24,273 bases of DNA from Collinsella aerofaciens (lineage in GTDB: Bacteria > Actinomycetota > Coriobacteriia > Coriobacteriales > Coriobacteriaceae). The translations under genes and the position numbers were made by a program. The stretch's first letter is position 1; the number at the start of each line of letters is the position of its first letter. Positions 15,339-23,711 of this stretch are shown piece by piece. The notes below the pieces were generated by a model. That model saw only the letters and a list, made by a program, of their open reading frames with translations, did no database searches and had not been told where the DNA came from. Where the stretch lies: the NCBI RefSeq assembly GCF_902364355.1, contig NZ_CABJDK010000013.1:13018-37290 (forward strand). The letters run 5' to 3'.

Positions 15339-16160
15339 CTACATCCCCTTGCGCAGGTCACACACGCCGGCTGCCGCCATCTCGCGCAGCAGCGTCTCGC
15401 GGTCGCGCGTCACGATCAAATCCAGCGGGAAGTGAATCTCGTCGAGCATCTTGCGCGCGTGATCGAGCTTGCCAATGGCCATGCCAATGTGGGCATCGGT
15501 CGACACGCCAATACCCACGCCCAGCTCGGCGCAGCGCTCGGCGATCTTGCGGCATACGGCCCAATGCTCAGTGTCGACACCGTGTTCAAGACTATGGTTG
15601 TTGATCTCGATGATCTTGTGCTTGGCCTTGGCCGCCAACAGCACCTCATCGATATCGAACGGCACGCCCGAACGACCCGCATGCCCAAGCATGAACACCT
15701 TGGGGTGCTCCAGGGCATTGATGTACATCTGGGTCGTTTGGGCGAGCGTCGCGCCTTCGGCAAACTGCGGGTTATGCACGCTTGCCACCAAATAATCCAA
15801 ATTACGCGTCACCAAATCGAACAGCGAATGCTCACGACTATACGAATCGCCGGCGATATCGAGCGAAACGGGAATGTCTTCGCCAAACAAGCTGCCGTCC
15901 AGCGAAACGATATCAGCCTCGGCACCACGCAGCACCAGCACGCCGCTCCAAATGCGCGGCCAGATATCCTGGTTAATAAAGAATTGGAAACTGCGCAGGT
16001 CATTGGGACAAGGCGTAACCATCGAGCTTAAATGATCGGCGGAACCGAGCACCTGAAGGCCGCGCTCCGCCGCCCAATAGATGTTCTCCTCGATGGTTGA
16101 GTACGCATGCGCAGAGAACATCGTATGAGTATGAATATCACAAGAAAGAAGGTAGGGCAT
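15339..16160 (-). CDS. PHP-domain metal-dependent phosphoesterase (YcdX-like)
   Basis: A 273-residue PHP-fold hydrolase. Motif I, CDIHTHTMFSAHA (7-19), supplies metal-binding His10 and His12. Later ADH, a His in ASVHNPQF, GHAGR, and the final STDAHIG supply further ligands, as in the trinuclear-zinc YcdX family. It probably removes phosphate from a small molecule. Histidinol phosphate is possible, but no histidine genes are adjacent and the YcdX branch has broader or unknown substrates. The ATG at 16160 was chosen because GGACAAGGAG lies upstream and the family's start falls here; the open frame continues upstream to 16304 with unrelated sequence. It appears to be transcribed alone. Confidence 0.88.
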   Translation of the reverse strand: MPYLLSCDIHTHTMFSAHAYSTIEENIYWAAERGLQVLGSADHLSSMVTPCPNDLRSFQFFINQDIWPRIWSGVLVLRGAEADIVSLDGSLFGEDIPVSLDIAGDSYSREHSLFDLVTRNLDYLVASVHNPQFAEGATLAQTTQMYINALEHPKVFMLGHAGRSGVPFDIDEVLLAAKAKHKIIEINNHSLEHGVDTEHWAVCRKIAERCAELGVGIGVSTDAHIGMAIGKLDHARKMLDEIHFPLDLIVTRDRETLLREMAAAGVCDLRKGM

Positions 16161-16197
16161 CGGGTCTCCTTGTCCAGTATGGCCGTCGCGTATATTC

Positions 16198-16227
16198 ATT
16201 GTACGCATAGCTTTCGGCAGTCGTAAA
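16198..16227 (-). promoter_or_regulatory. Candidate promoter of the PHP gene
   Basis: On the minus strand TTTACG (16227-16222) and TACAAT (16203-16198) are separated by 18 bp, and the start codon at 16160 lies about 38 nt further on. The -10 is preceded by GCG, as at the aminotransferase gene. Confidence 0.5.
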
Positions 16228-16260
16228 ACTGCTTCATCCCAATCACACAACGGCATAGAC

Positions 16261-16291
16261 AACGGGGTCTGGCTTAAAACCAAACCCCGTT
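16261..16291 (-). terminator. Probable terminator of the aminotransferase gene
   Basis: AACGGGGT (16261-16268) pairs with ACCCCGTT (16284-16291), extended by TGG/CCA after a mismatch. It begins about 30 nt past the aminotransferase stop. The T tract is poor (GTCTATG follows on the minus strand), so efficiency is uncertain. Confidence 0.5.
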
Positions 16292-16319
16292 TCACGTAAA
16301 ACATTGTAAGCAGAGCGCT

Positions 16320-17510
16320 TTACTTTCGACGATATTCGTCGGCCAGCTGCTTCCAGGCAGGCAGAGAGTTGACGATTGTCTCATAGCTCACGCAGTAGCC
16401 CAGGCGGAACCAGCCCGGCATGCCAAAGCTATCCGAAGGCACCGCGAGCAGTTCGTACTTCTTCGCGCGCTCACAGAACGCATTCGCATCGGACTCCAGC
16501 GCTTTCACCCATAGGTAGAACGCGCCATCCGGCTCAACATAGGTGTAGCCGTACTCCGCTAGTGCATCGGTAAGCGCGGTGCGGTTGCGAGCATAGGCCT
16601 CGACATCGCTCGGTTCATCAATGCAGTCGATGATTACACGCTGGAAGAGCGCCGGTGCACACACGAAGCCCAGCGTACGGGCGGCACCGGCAACGGCGGG
16701 CATTAGACGAGCTGCCTGAGGATTCGTATTGGGAACCAGGATCCACCCGACGCGCTCGCCCGGTAGCGAAAGCGACTTGGAATACGAGTAGCACACGATG
16801 GTGTGCTCGTAGATCGAAGGCACCCAAGGCACCTCGGCGCCATAGACAATCTCGCGATACGGCTCATCAGAGATGAGCATAATCGGATTCTCGGGATCGC
16901 GCTGAGCGTTGGCCTCGCGCAGAACATTGGCCAGTCGCGTCAGCGTGTCGCGTGTATATACGGCACCGGTCGGATTGTTGGGCGAGTCGATGATGACGGC
17001 AGCCGTCTTATCGGTAATCGCCTTGAGCACGTTACTCACGCTCAGCTGGAACGTATCTTCATCGGCGAGCGCCTCAACACACGTGCAGCCGGCCTTCTCA
17101 ATCCACACGCGATACTCCGGAAAGTACGGGGCGATAACAACAACCTCATCGCCCGGGTTCGTAACGGCGTTGAGCGTGCAGGTGAGCGAAGCCGCGGCAC
17201 CCACCGTCATAAAGACGTCCTTGCCCTCATAGCTCGTGCCAAAGCGACGGTTGAGCGAGTCGGCGACGGCCGCTCGACATTGCGGCAGACCCGGCGCAGG
17301 CGTGTATCCATGCAGCTGGTCGCTCGGCAGCTCCAACGCCTTCTTAATGGACTCAGCAACAGCAGCGGGCGCCGGAACACTCGGGTTGCCCAGCGAAAAA
17401 TCGAATACGTTCTCCGCACCGATCTGTGCCTTGCGCTCAAGGCCATAGCTAAAAATCTCACGGATGATGGAGCTTTCCGCACCGCGAGCATACATAGTTT
17501 CGTTGATCAT
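16320..17510 (-). CDS. PLP-dependent aminotransferase, class I/II (aspartate aminotransferase fold)
   Basis: A 396-residue fold-type I aminotransferase. It shows the substrate/PLP motif DSPNNPTGAVY (175-185), the Asp-x-x-Tyr segment SDEPYRE (214-220), and the PLP lysine Lys245 in SYSKSLSLPGERVG. The N-terminal GNPSVPAP (41-48) and HGYTPAPG (67-74) are typical of the AspB-like subgroup. It should exchange amino groups between an amino acid and a 2-oxo acid in the cytosol; the substrate is not decidable. The ATG at 17510 follows AAAGGGG at good spacing. A TACAAT hexamer at 17540-17535 could be its -10. It is an isolated gene between the PHP and ftsH transcription units. Confidence 0.92.
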   Translation of the reverse strand: MINETMYARGAESSIIREIFSYGLERKAQIGAENVFDFSLGNPSVPAPAAVAESIKKALELPSDQLHGYTPAPGLPQCRAAVADSLNRRFGTSYEGKDVFMTVGAAASLTCTLNAVTNPGDEVVVIAPYFPEYRVWIEKAGCTCVEALADEDTFQLSVSNVLKAITDKTAAVIIDSPNNPTGAVYTRDTLTRLANVLREANAQRDPENPIMLISDEPYREIVYGAEVPWVPSIYEHTIVCYSYSKSLSLPGERVGWILVPNTNPQAARLMPAVAGAARTLGFVCAPALFQRVIIDCIDEPSDVEAYARNRTALTDALAEYGYTYVEPDGAFYLWVKALESDANAFCERAKKYELLAVPSDSFGMPGWFRLGYCVSYETIVNSLPAWKQLADEYRRK

Positions 17511-17565
17511 CTGTTCCCCTTTCGCATAGGCGCTATTGTACGCTTTAGCCAACTAGAGCGCCACA

Positions 17566-17629
17566 ATGTTGATTGGGGACAGACTTAAATGCGTGAAAAC
17601 GCTCATTTAAGTCTGTCCCCAATCAACAT
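17566..17629. repeat. Perfect 26-bp inverted repeat with GAAA-capped tip, REPIN-like
   Basis: Positions 17566-17591 are the perfect reverse complement of 17604-17629. The tip can extend as GCGT-GAAA-ACGC (17591-17602), a stable GNRA-type cap. The arm contains GGGGACAGACTTAAATG, similar in layout to the GGGGCAGGGGTTAAG of the element at 13579-13719. It lies between the ftsH terminator and the aminotransferase promoter. No coding content is seen. Confidence 0.8.
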
Positions 17630-17641
17630 ATCGCTCAAAAG

Positions 17642-17675
17642 AAAAAGCCTCCACAGGTTTCCCCGCAGAGGCTTT
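17642..17675 (-). terminator. Intrinsic terminator of the tilS-hpt-ftsH cluster
   Basis: On the minus strand AAAGCCTC (17675-17668) pairs with GAGGCTTT (17651-17644), and five T's (17646-17642) overlap and follow the stem. It lies about 12 nt past the ftsH stop. Confidence 0.82.
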
Positions 17676-17686
17676 CGCTACAAGAA

Positions 17687-19825
17687 CTATTTGTCGGCGT
17701 CGGTGTTGCCGTCAGCGTTGACAGCATTGCCATCACCGGCATCATCGGATGCGGCTTCGGCATCCTCCTGCATGGCCGCCTGCGCAAAGGCCGCAGCATC
17801 AGCCGCCAGCTCCTCCTCGCTCATGCGAGGCGAGCACTTCTTGGTCGGCATGCCGGCCGCCTTGGCGTTGCGCTCCTCCTTGGCCGCCAGGATATCGCCC
17901 TCGCGCTCAAGGTAAGCATCCCACTCGTTGTCGAGCAGGGCGTTCACGGCGTCGCCTTCGACGGTCTCGCGCTCAAGCAGCACCTTCGCCATCAGATCGA
18001 GCTGATCGCGACGGGCATCCAAAATCTCGACCGCACGGCGATGGGCTTCGCGCATGATGCGCTGAACCTCGATATCGATGCGGCGCGCCGTCTCCTCGGA
18101 ATAATCCTGGTGATCGGCGTAATCGCGGCCCAGGAACACCTGATGCTGCGCCTCGCCAAACACCTGCGTGCCCAGTTCCTCGCTCATGCCCAGACGCGTG
18201 ACCATCTCGCGCGCCATCTTGGTCGCGCGCTCCAGGTCGTTGCTCGCGCCCGACGTGATGTCGTCGCACATGAGCTCCTCGGCAACGCGACCGCCCAAGA
18301 ACACGGCAAGCTCATCGAGCATCTCGTTCTTGGTCTTGAGGAAGTGATCCTCCTGCGGAAGCTGCAGTGTGTAGCCCAGGGCCTGGCCACGGCTGACGAT
18401 CGAGATCTTGTGAACCGGATCGGAGTGCTCCAGGATATGACCCACCAGGGCATGACCGCTCTCGTGGTAGGCAATCGTGGTGCGCTCGGCTTCGGTCATC
18501 ACGCGACCCTTGCGCTGCGGTCCGGCAATCACGCGCTCCATCGACTCCTCGACCTCGTCCATCGAGATCACGGAACGATGGCGGCGAGCAGCCAAAAGCG
18601 CAGACTCATTGAGCAGGTTCGCCAGATCGGCGCCGGTAAAGCCAACGGTCATCTGGGCGAGCTTCTCAAACTTAACGTCCTCGTCCATCGGCTTGTTCTC
18701 GGCATGCACGCGCAAGATCTGCTCGCGGCCCTTCACGTCCGGACGGTCGACCGTAACCTGACGGTCAAAACGGCCGGGACGCAGCAGCGCCGGGTCCAAA
18801 ATATCGGGGCGGTTGGTCGCGGCGATCAGGATGACCGACTCGCTTTCCTCAAAACCGTCCATCTCGACCAGCAGCTGGTTGAGCGTCTGCTCGCGCTCGT
18901 CGTGGCCGCCGCCCAAACCGGCTCCGCGCTGACGTCCCACGGCATCGATCTCGTCAATAAAGATGATCGACGGAGCCTGAGACTTGGCCTCCTTAAAAAG
19001 GTCGCGCACGCGGCTGGCGCCGACACCCACGAACATCTCGACAAAATCAGAGCCCGAGATACTAAAGAACGGCACGCCCGCCTCGCCGGCAACGGCCTTG
19101 GCCAGCAGGGTTTTACCGGTACCCGGAGGGCCCACCAGCAAAACGCCGCGCGGAATCTTGGCACCCAACTTGCGATAGCGGTCCGGATCGCTCAAAAAGT
19201 CGCGGATCTCCTCGAGCTCTTCGACTGCCTCGTCCACGCCGGCAACGTCCTCGAACTTGACCTTGGGGCGCGTGGCCTCGTTGGTCTTGGCGTTGGTCTT
19301 GCCAAACTGCATGTTCCTATTATTGGCGCCCATCATCTGGCGCATAAAGTAGAACATGATGGCGATCAGAGCAATCGTCGGAAGCACACTCATCGCCAAG
19401 TCGCCCCAAAAATCGGGATCGTTGGTGTTGACGATGTACTTGGTATCGGGGTGCTCCGCCATGAGCTCGGCAAGCGAATCGGAACCGACATAGGTCGAGG
19501 AAAAGCTCTTGAGCTCGCTCGTGTCGCCCTTGTCCTTTTTCGTCTTCCAGTAATGACCCGTCACGCTTCCGTCCTGAACCGTATAGGTCAGATCTTCGAC
19601 GCGATCCTGCTTGATGGCGCTGACCATCTCACTCGTCGCGAGCTTTACGGTATTGCTGGAGTTGGCAAAGCCGGAGCCCATGTTAAAGAAGGCGTAACCC
19701 AGGAGCGCGCAAGCCAAAAGAAAATACAGCCAGCCCGTACGCGTGGGCTTCTTGCCTCCGGGCATCCCCGGGATCTTTGGGTCCCGGGGAGTCTGGGAAT
19801 TGTTGTCGTTACGGTCGTCGGGCAT
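17687..19825 (-). CDS. ftsH: ATP-dependent zinc metalloprotease FtsH
   Basis: A 712-residue membrane AAA+ protease. It has a short Pro/Gly/Lys-rich N-tail, TM1 at about 31-48, an extracytoplasmic domain (about 50-143), and TM2 at about 145-163. The AAA module follows, with Walker A GPPGTGKT (232-239), Walker B IIFIDEID (287-294), and the SRH region [17 protein letters not shown]. The protease zinc site is HESGH (454-458). The C-terminal 60 residues are Ala/Asp/Glu-rich and low in complexity. It degrades misfolded and regulatory membrane proteins. The start lies one base after the hpt stop, with CCGGAGG inside hpt about 12 nt upstream. The length and motifs look fully functional. Confidence 0.98.
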   Translation of the reverse strand: MPDDRNDNNSQTPRDPKIPGMPGGKKPTRTGWLYFLLACALLGYAFFNMGSGFANSSNTVKLATSEMVSAIKQDRVEDLTYTVQDGSVTGHYWKTKKDKGDTSELKSFSSTYVGSDSLAELMAEHPDTKYIVNTNDPDFWGDLAMSVLPTIALIAIMFYFMRQMMGANNRNMQFGKTNAKTNEATRPKVKFEDVAGVDEAVEELEEIRDFLSDPDRYRKLGAKIPRGVLLVGPPGTGKTLLAKAVAGEAGVPFFSISGSDFVEMFVGVGASRVRDLFKEAKSQAPSIIFIDEIDAVGRQRGAGLGGGHDEREQTLNQLLVEMDGFEESESVILIAATNRPDILDPALLRPGRFDRQVTVDRPDVKGREQILRVHAENKPMDEDVKFEKLAQMTVGFTGADLANLLNESALLAARRHRSVISMDEVEESMERVIAGPQRKGRVMTEAERTTIAYHESGHALVGHILEHSDPVHKISIVSRGQALGYTLQLPQEDHFLKTKNEMLDELAVFLGGRVAEELMCDDITSGASNDLERATKMAREMVTRLGMSEELGTQVFGEAQHQVFLGRDYADHQDYSEETARRIDIEVQRIMREAHRRAVEILDARRDQLDLMAKVLLERETVEGDAVNALLDNEWDAYLEREGDILAAKEERNAKAAGMPTKKCSPRMSEEELAADAAAFAQAAMQEDAEAASDDAGDGNAVNADGNTDADK

Positions 19826-19826
19826 C

Positions 19827-20375
19827 TTACGAATAAACCTCCGGTTTCAAAATGCCCAGATACGGAAGGTTGCGATAGCGCTCGGCATAGTCGAGGCCGT
19901 AGCCCACCACAAAGGCATCGGGGCAATGGGTTCCAACATACTTGGGCGTGACGGCCGAGACGCGGTCCTCAACGTCCTTCCACAGGAAGGCAGCGACCTC
20001 CAGCGAGGCGGGCTTACGGCTCTCGAGATTCTTCATCAGGTACTTGAGGGTCAGGCCCGAGTCCAGAATGTCCTCGACGATCAGCACGTCGCGACCACGG
20101 ATGTCGATATCCAGGTCCTTAATGATACGCACGATGCCCGAAGACTTCACACCGTCGCCATAGCTCGAAACAGCCATGAAATCGATGTTGGTCGGCAGCT
20201 CGATCTTGCGCATCAGGTCGCCCATAAAGACCACGGCGCCGCGCAGGACCGCAATCAGCACCAGATCCTTACCCGCGTAGTCGCGAGTAATCTGCTCGCC
20301 TAGGCGAGAGACGATACCGTCGATATCCTCCTGCGTAAACAGAACCTTCTCGATATCCGGATGTTGAGAAGCCAT
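19827..20375 (-). CDS. hpt: Hypoxanthine phosphoribosyltransferase
   Basis: A 182-residue type I phosphoribosyltransferase of usual length. The PRPP-binding loop VLIVEDILDSGLTL lies at about 97-110, and the conserved VLRGA (43-47) and SSYGDG (70-75) segments of HGPRTs are present. It salvages hypoxanthine and/or guanine to the nucleotide using PRPP. It lies directly upstream of ftsH with a 1-nt gap, and downstream of tilS. The tilS-hpt-ftsH order is conserved in many Gram-positive bacteria. A separate promoter with an extended -10 seems to precede it, so hpt-ftsH may be expressed partly apart from tilS. Confidence 0.96.
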   Translation of the reverse strand: MASQHPDIEKVLFTQEDIDGIVSRLGEQITRDYAGKDLVLIAVLRGAVVFMGDLMRKIELPTNIDFMAVSSYGDGVKSSGIVRIIKDLDIDIRGRDVLIVEDILDSGLTLKYLMKNLESRKPASLEVAAFLWKDVEDRVSAVTPKYVGTHCPDAFVVGYGLDYAERYRNLPYLGILKPEVYS

Positions 20376-20431
20376 GACAACCCTTTCTTGTGCTTATCGC
20401 CCACGCACCGCCGCATGGACGCGAACTACAC

Positions 20432-20471
20432 ATTCTAGCAGCGCACGGGGTATATTTACCAGCCCGTGCGC
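20432..20471 (-). promoter_or_regulatory. Extended -10 of hpt and an overlapping hairpin
   Basis: On the minus strand TGCTAGAAT (20440-20432) is a strong extended -10 about 57 nt before the hpt ATG. Directly upstream, GCGCACGGG (20441-20449) pairs with CCCGTGCGC (20463-20471), with an inner GGTA/TACC. In a transcript from tilS it would form a hairpin without a T tract. In DNA it covers the -35 region, so it could be a protein site, a weak tilS terminator, or both. Confidence 0.5.
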
Positions 20472-20522
20472 CATCAGCGCGGGAATACCGTCAACGTCGC
20501 ACAGAATAGCTGGCGCGAAGCG

Positions 20523-22064
20523 CTATTCCGCATCGACCACACGAAGCAGATATGCCACGCGCGTTGCGGCCGTGCATTTAAAACGCTCGTCCGCGCGAAC
20601 GCCCGCGACCCATACTACGGCACCTCCCGGAGCCGTTCTTACCACGGGTACGCCAGAGCGGTCTGAAACAGGAATGCGCGCCTCGTTTAACAGGTCTGAC
20701 ACTTTCTTGCTTCGGCCGTTCATCCCCAACGGGCACATCACGTCTCCCGGCACAGGGCTATCCACCCACAGGCGCGCCGATCGTGCCTCGGTGGGGATCT
20801 CCCCGCGCGAGCCGGCTAACATCCGCTCGCCATCGCGGTCGGCAAACCCCAGGGCCGCCGCATCCACCAAGGCCGCAACCTTTCCGGCAGCAGCAAGCTC
20901 GCGGGCACGGTGCACGATATCGCACCCCGGCTCCACAGCCATCGGCTCCGCTGTCAGCATATGCCCCGCCCCCAGCGGCAGACAACCGGGAACGGAGATC
21001 CAATCGGCCACTAAACCCTCGCGCGCCGCCGGGGCCTTGAACGCCAGCATGCCAAACTCCACACGGGCATCAATTCCCGCAGGAAGCGTAACCGAGCCCG
21101 AGCCCGCAGCGACGCAGGCGAGCACGCGCTCCACGTGCCGCATCTCCGGTCGCGCGTCGGGATCGATGCGCTTAATCGCCAACCGCACGATACGCCGTGC
21201 AATCACAACCTCAGCGGCGGCAAGACGGCGCGCATCGAGCACCAGTGCGCCCGCCGCTTCCTTGCGCAGGCAGCTTCGAAACGCCTGTGCCGAAAGCTGG
21301 GAAAGAAAGGCGTCTTCGTCGCCCAGAATTTCGCAAGCGGCGCCAATCGTCTTACAGACGCTCGCGTTGCGCCGTGCCACCACCGGCATCACCCGATGGC
21401 GTACATAGTTGCGCAGGTACGAAACGTCCTCGTTGCTTTCATCTTCCCGCCATGGCTGACCGTGCACCTGCAGATAGCTCACGAGCTCATCGTGCGTGAG
21501 GTCGAGCAAGGGGCGAACCACAATGTTCCGACGGCGCGGAATGCTCGATAGGCCAGCGGGCCCCGAACCCTTAATCGCGTTCATCAAAAATGTTTCCGCG
21601 CGGTCCGAAGACGTGTGCGCGGTACAGATACGAGCCGCCGTCCGCGGTGCGCCCGATTCAGCACAAAGTTCGCGAACATATCTCCGTGCCGCGGCATAGC
21701 GCACCTCGCGAGCCGCAGCCTCGATATTGCCCGATTCGTCATCAAAATAAGCGTGCTCCACGCACAGCGGCAAGCCGTATTGCGCGCACAGGTCACGTAC
21801 AAAGGCCTCGTCGCCATCGGACGCCTTGCCGCGCAGATGATGGTTTACATGCAGCACGTGCAATCGCTCGCGCGCAATGGGAGCGACGCCGCGCCCGTCC
21901 TGGATATCCAGCTTTGATGTGCAAGCCATAAGGAGCAGCGCCGTCGAGTCCGCACCGCCTGATACCATGAGCACTACGGGGGCAGCGGCCCGCCGCGTTG
22001 CCAGGGCGCTCTTATCCGTCCTCGGCGCGGCATGATGTCCATAGTGCTGAGATACCGTTGGCAT
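20523..22064 (-). CDS. tilS: tRNA(Ile)-lysidine synthase TilS
   Basis: A 513-residue N-type ATP pyrophosphatase. The PP-loop SGGADS is at 35-40, and HVNHHLRG, the RYAAARRY region and the HTSSDRAETFLMN segment match the TilS catalytic domain. The enzyme attaches lysine to C34 of the CAU-anticodon tRNA, changing it from Met to Ile decoding, and is essential in most bacteria. The C-terminal half (about 250-513) is more divergent and should hold the tRNA-binding domains. The ATG at 22064 follows GAGGAGG. It is divergent from the YycJ-like gene across only 48 bp, and TACAAT at 22098-22093 is a likely -10. It is first in the tilS-hpt-ftsH cluster, although 147 nt separate it from hpt. Confidence 0.95.
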   Translation of the reverse strand: MPTVSQHYGHHAAPRTDKSALATRRAAAPVVLMVSGGADSTALLLMACTSKLDIQDGRGVAPIARERLHVLHVNHHLRGKASDGDEAFVRDLCAQYGLPLCVEHAYFDDESGNIEAAAREVRYAAARRYVRELCAESGAPRTAARICTAHTSSDRAETFLMNAIKGSGPAGLSSIPRRRNIVVRPLLDLTHDELVSYLQVHGQPWREDESNEDVSYLRNYVRHRVMPVVARRNASVCKTIGAACEILGDEDAFLSQLSAQAFRSCLRKEAAGALVLDARRLAAAEVVIARRIVRLAIKRIDPDARPEMRHVERVLACVAAGSGSVTLPAGIDARVEFGMLAFKAPAAREGLVADWISVPGCLPLGAGHMLTAEPMAVEPGCDIVHRARELAAAGKVAALVDAAALGFADRDGERMLAGSRGEIPTEARSARLWVDSPVPGDVMCPLGMNGRSKKVSDLLNEARIPVSDRSGVPVVRTAPGGAVVWVAGVRADERFKCTAATRVAYLLRVVDAE

Positions 22065-22112
22065 TCGCTTCCTCCTCTATTCGTCCGCACTCATTGTATC
22101 CTTTGGAATCTT

Positions 22113-22922
22113 ATGTCTCGCCTGCACCTTCATATCCTCGGCAGCGGCTCAAAAGGCAACTGCGCACTCGTCGAGGGGCCTCAGGGGCTCATCATGATCG
22201 ACAACGGCCTGTCCCGCCGCGAGACACTTAAACGCATGGCGGAGCTTGGCCTCTCGGCAGACGACGTCGCCTCTCTTGTAATCACCCATGAGCATGGTGA
22301 CCATATCAAGGGGCTCGATGTATGGTGCAAGCACTGGCATGGTCCCCTCTTTGCCAGTAGGGACACCCTTTCATGCAAAGAAAACCTCGCGCACCTGCCC
22401 GTAGAGGAATTTGACCCCGGCGACACGCTCCCCATTGCCGGCATCCACGTGCAAACCTACTCAACATCGCACGATGTCATCAATCCTGTCGGCTATCGAT
22501 TTAATGCTCTCGATGATTCCATTGGGTTTGCCACCGACACCGGAGAGCTATCGAGCCAAGCCATGAACACCCTCAAAGATTGTCGAGTCCTCGCGCTCGA
22601 AAGCAACCATGATGTGACCATGCTGCGCGAGGGAGAATATCCCCGCTTTCTTCAGGAGCGCATCCTGTCTGCAAGGGGACACCTCTCCAACAACCAGGCC
22701 GCCGAAGCCGCGCGCGAACTTGTTACCGATCGCACCGAACAGCTCATCGCCATGCATATCAGCCAGGACAATAATCGTCCAAGCCTTACCGTCAAAAGCT
22801 ATGCCAACGCGCTTGATGCAAGTCTCGATGATGAACTCGGCAGTTCTGCCACCCGTCTTCAAGGGCCACGGAAGCTCTCGATACGCCCTGCAAGCCAGTA
22901 TCAACCGACAACCATTCAATAG
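22113..22922 (+). CDS. MBL-fold metallo-hydrolase, YycJ/WalJ-like
   Basis: A 269-residue metallo-beta-lactamase-fold protein. ILGSGSKGN (8-16) and the metal motif THEHGDH (58-64) are typical of the YycJ (WalJ) branch; a further Asp in ATDTGEL and His in AMHISQDNN complete the site. YycJ proteins are linked to cell wall/DNA coordination in Firmicutes and have reported nuclease activity, but here there is no walRK cluster and the function is inferred from family only. The ATG at 22113 was chosen because the family begins with this sequence; an earlier in-frame ATG at 22032 lies inside divergent tilS. The ribosome binding site is weak (TTTGGAATCTT), so a short leader is possible. Confidence 0.88.
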   Translation: MSRLHLHILGSGSKGNCALVEGPQGLIMIDNGLSRRETLKRMAELGLSADDVASLVITHEHGDHIKGLDVWCKHWHGPLFASRDTLSCKENLAHLPVEEFDPGDTLPIAGIHVQTYSTSHDVINPVGYRFNALDDSIGFATDTGELSSQAMNTLKDCRVLALESNHDVTMLREGEYPRFLQERILSARGHLSNNQAAEAARELVTDRTEQLIAMHISQDNNRPSLTVKSYANALDASLDDELGSSATRLQGPRKLSIRPASQYQPTTIQ

Positions 22923-22936
22923 CCCCTCAAGACAAC

Positions 22937-22970
22937 AAAAGGGGGCTGGGAATCACTTCCCAGCCCCCTT
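22937..22970. terminator. Bidirectional intrinsic terminator
   Basis: AAGGGGGCTGGGAA (22939-22952) pairs perfectly with its complement at 22957-22970 around TCAC. On the minus strand TTTT follows, so it ends hsp20. It also lies 15 nt after the YycJ-like stop on the plus strand. Confidence 0.85.
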
Positions 22971-23002
22971 AACTCATACTCTCGATTGAAGCAGAGCCAT
23001 CG

Positions 23003-23434
23003 TTAGTCGATAGAGATCTTCGTGACGTTCTTCTTCTCGACAATCTTGGGAACCGTAACGGTCAGGATGCCGTCAGCATACTTAGCCGAAAGGCCCTCGC
23101 TCGAAGCGTCCTTCAGATACACGCCGCGCGTCGCACTGTACGAGCCGAACTCCTTCTGGAGGAAGTTCTTACCCTCGTTTTCGGCGCTCTCCTCGACGTT
23201 CACGCTGATGGACAGGCGACCCTCATTGAGCTCAACGTCGATGTCATCCTTGGCGACACCGGTCAGATACGCCTTGACCTCGTAGCCATCGCCCTTGTCC
23301 TCAACGTCAACGGGGAACGCCTTGGAGGCAATCGAGTTGTTTGCAAGGTCGGTCATATCATCAAACAGATCGAACAGCGAGCTAGCAGAAGGACGAACGC
23401 CAAAAACCGAACGATAAGGAACCATGCTTGCCAT
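23003..23434 (-). CDS. Small heat shock protein Hsp20/alpha-crystallin
   Basis: A 143-residue ATP-independent holdase chaperone that binds unfolding proteins as an oligomer. The N-terminal arm (about 1-38, including SLFDLFDDM) precedes the alpha-crystallin domain (about 39-132), which starts FPVDVEDKGDGYEVKAYL and ends with the A-x-x-x-n-GvL-type motif YADGILTVTVPK. A short charged tail follows. The ATG at 23434 follows AAAGGAG at good spacing; an in-frame ATG at 23467 has no clear ribosome site. No CIRCE and no clear HAIR element were seen upstream. The Shine-Dalgarno could form a tiny hairpin with UCCU just before it, a weak hint of thermal control. It is transcribed alone. Confidence 0.95.
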   Translation of the reverse strand: MASMVPYRSVFGVRPSASSLFDLFDDMTDLANNSIASKAFPVDVEDKGDGYEVKAYLTGVAKDDIDVELNEGRLSISVNVEESAENEGKNFLQKEFGSYSATRGVYLKDASSEGLSAKYADGILTVTVPKIVEKKNVTKISID

Positions 23435-23711
23435 GTTTACCACTCCTTTTAAGGACTGCCGAGCCATCTTCTAGGTGACTGGGACTTCTTTTGACGCTCT
23501 TATATATGCCCACCCAGTGCTCATATATACATCGACTATAAAGTTTTTTGAGTCCAGTACTATAAGCATATCTAAGTGTGTATGACTCAGGTCTTAGTAA
23601 GGTTAAGGTTCTTTGAACCAGAGCTTAAATAAGAAGTATGTTCGCAGCTACAAATAACAAGGGGCTTACAATGAGCGCGTACACGTTGTTGGTAACGAGC
23701 TAAAGGGCATC
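23435..23711. promoter_or_regulatory. AT-rich divergent region between hsp20 and the tail-anchored protein gene
   Basis: A 277-nt region much richer in A/T than its surroundings. It holds an inverted repeat TATATATG (23501-23508)/CATATATA (23522-23529), a second palindrome GGTTC-TTT-GAACC (23607-23619), and a -10-like TACAAT (23667-23672) for the plus-strand gene. For hsp20, TATAGT around 23535-23540 (minus strand) is a possible -10 without a clear -35. No gene is seen. The two palindromes are operator candidates. Confidence 0.4.

Noticed and set aside
18041..19951. A 636-codon plus-strand open frame opposite ftsH
   Set aside because: It is antisense to ftsH and hpt with no recognisable domain or start signal.
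22032..22112. Longer N-terminus for the YycJ-like hydrolase starting at 22032
   Set aside because: That start lies within the divergent tilS coding region. The conserved family sequence begins right after the ATG at 22113.
23548..23590. HspR (HAIR) operator upstream of hsp20 from TTGAGT and ACTCAG
   Set aside because: The two half-sites are about 31 bp apart rather than 7 and the second is imperfect, so it does not fit the HAIR consensus. No CIRCE element was found either.
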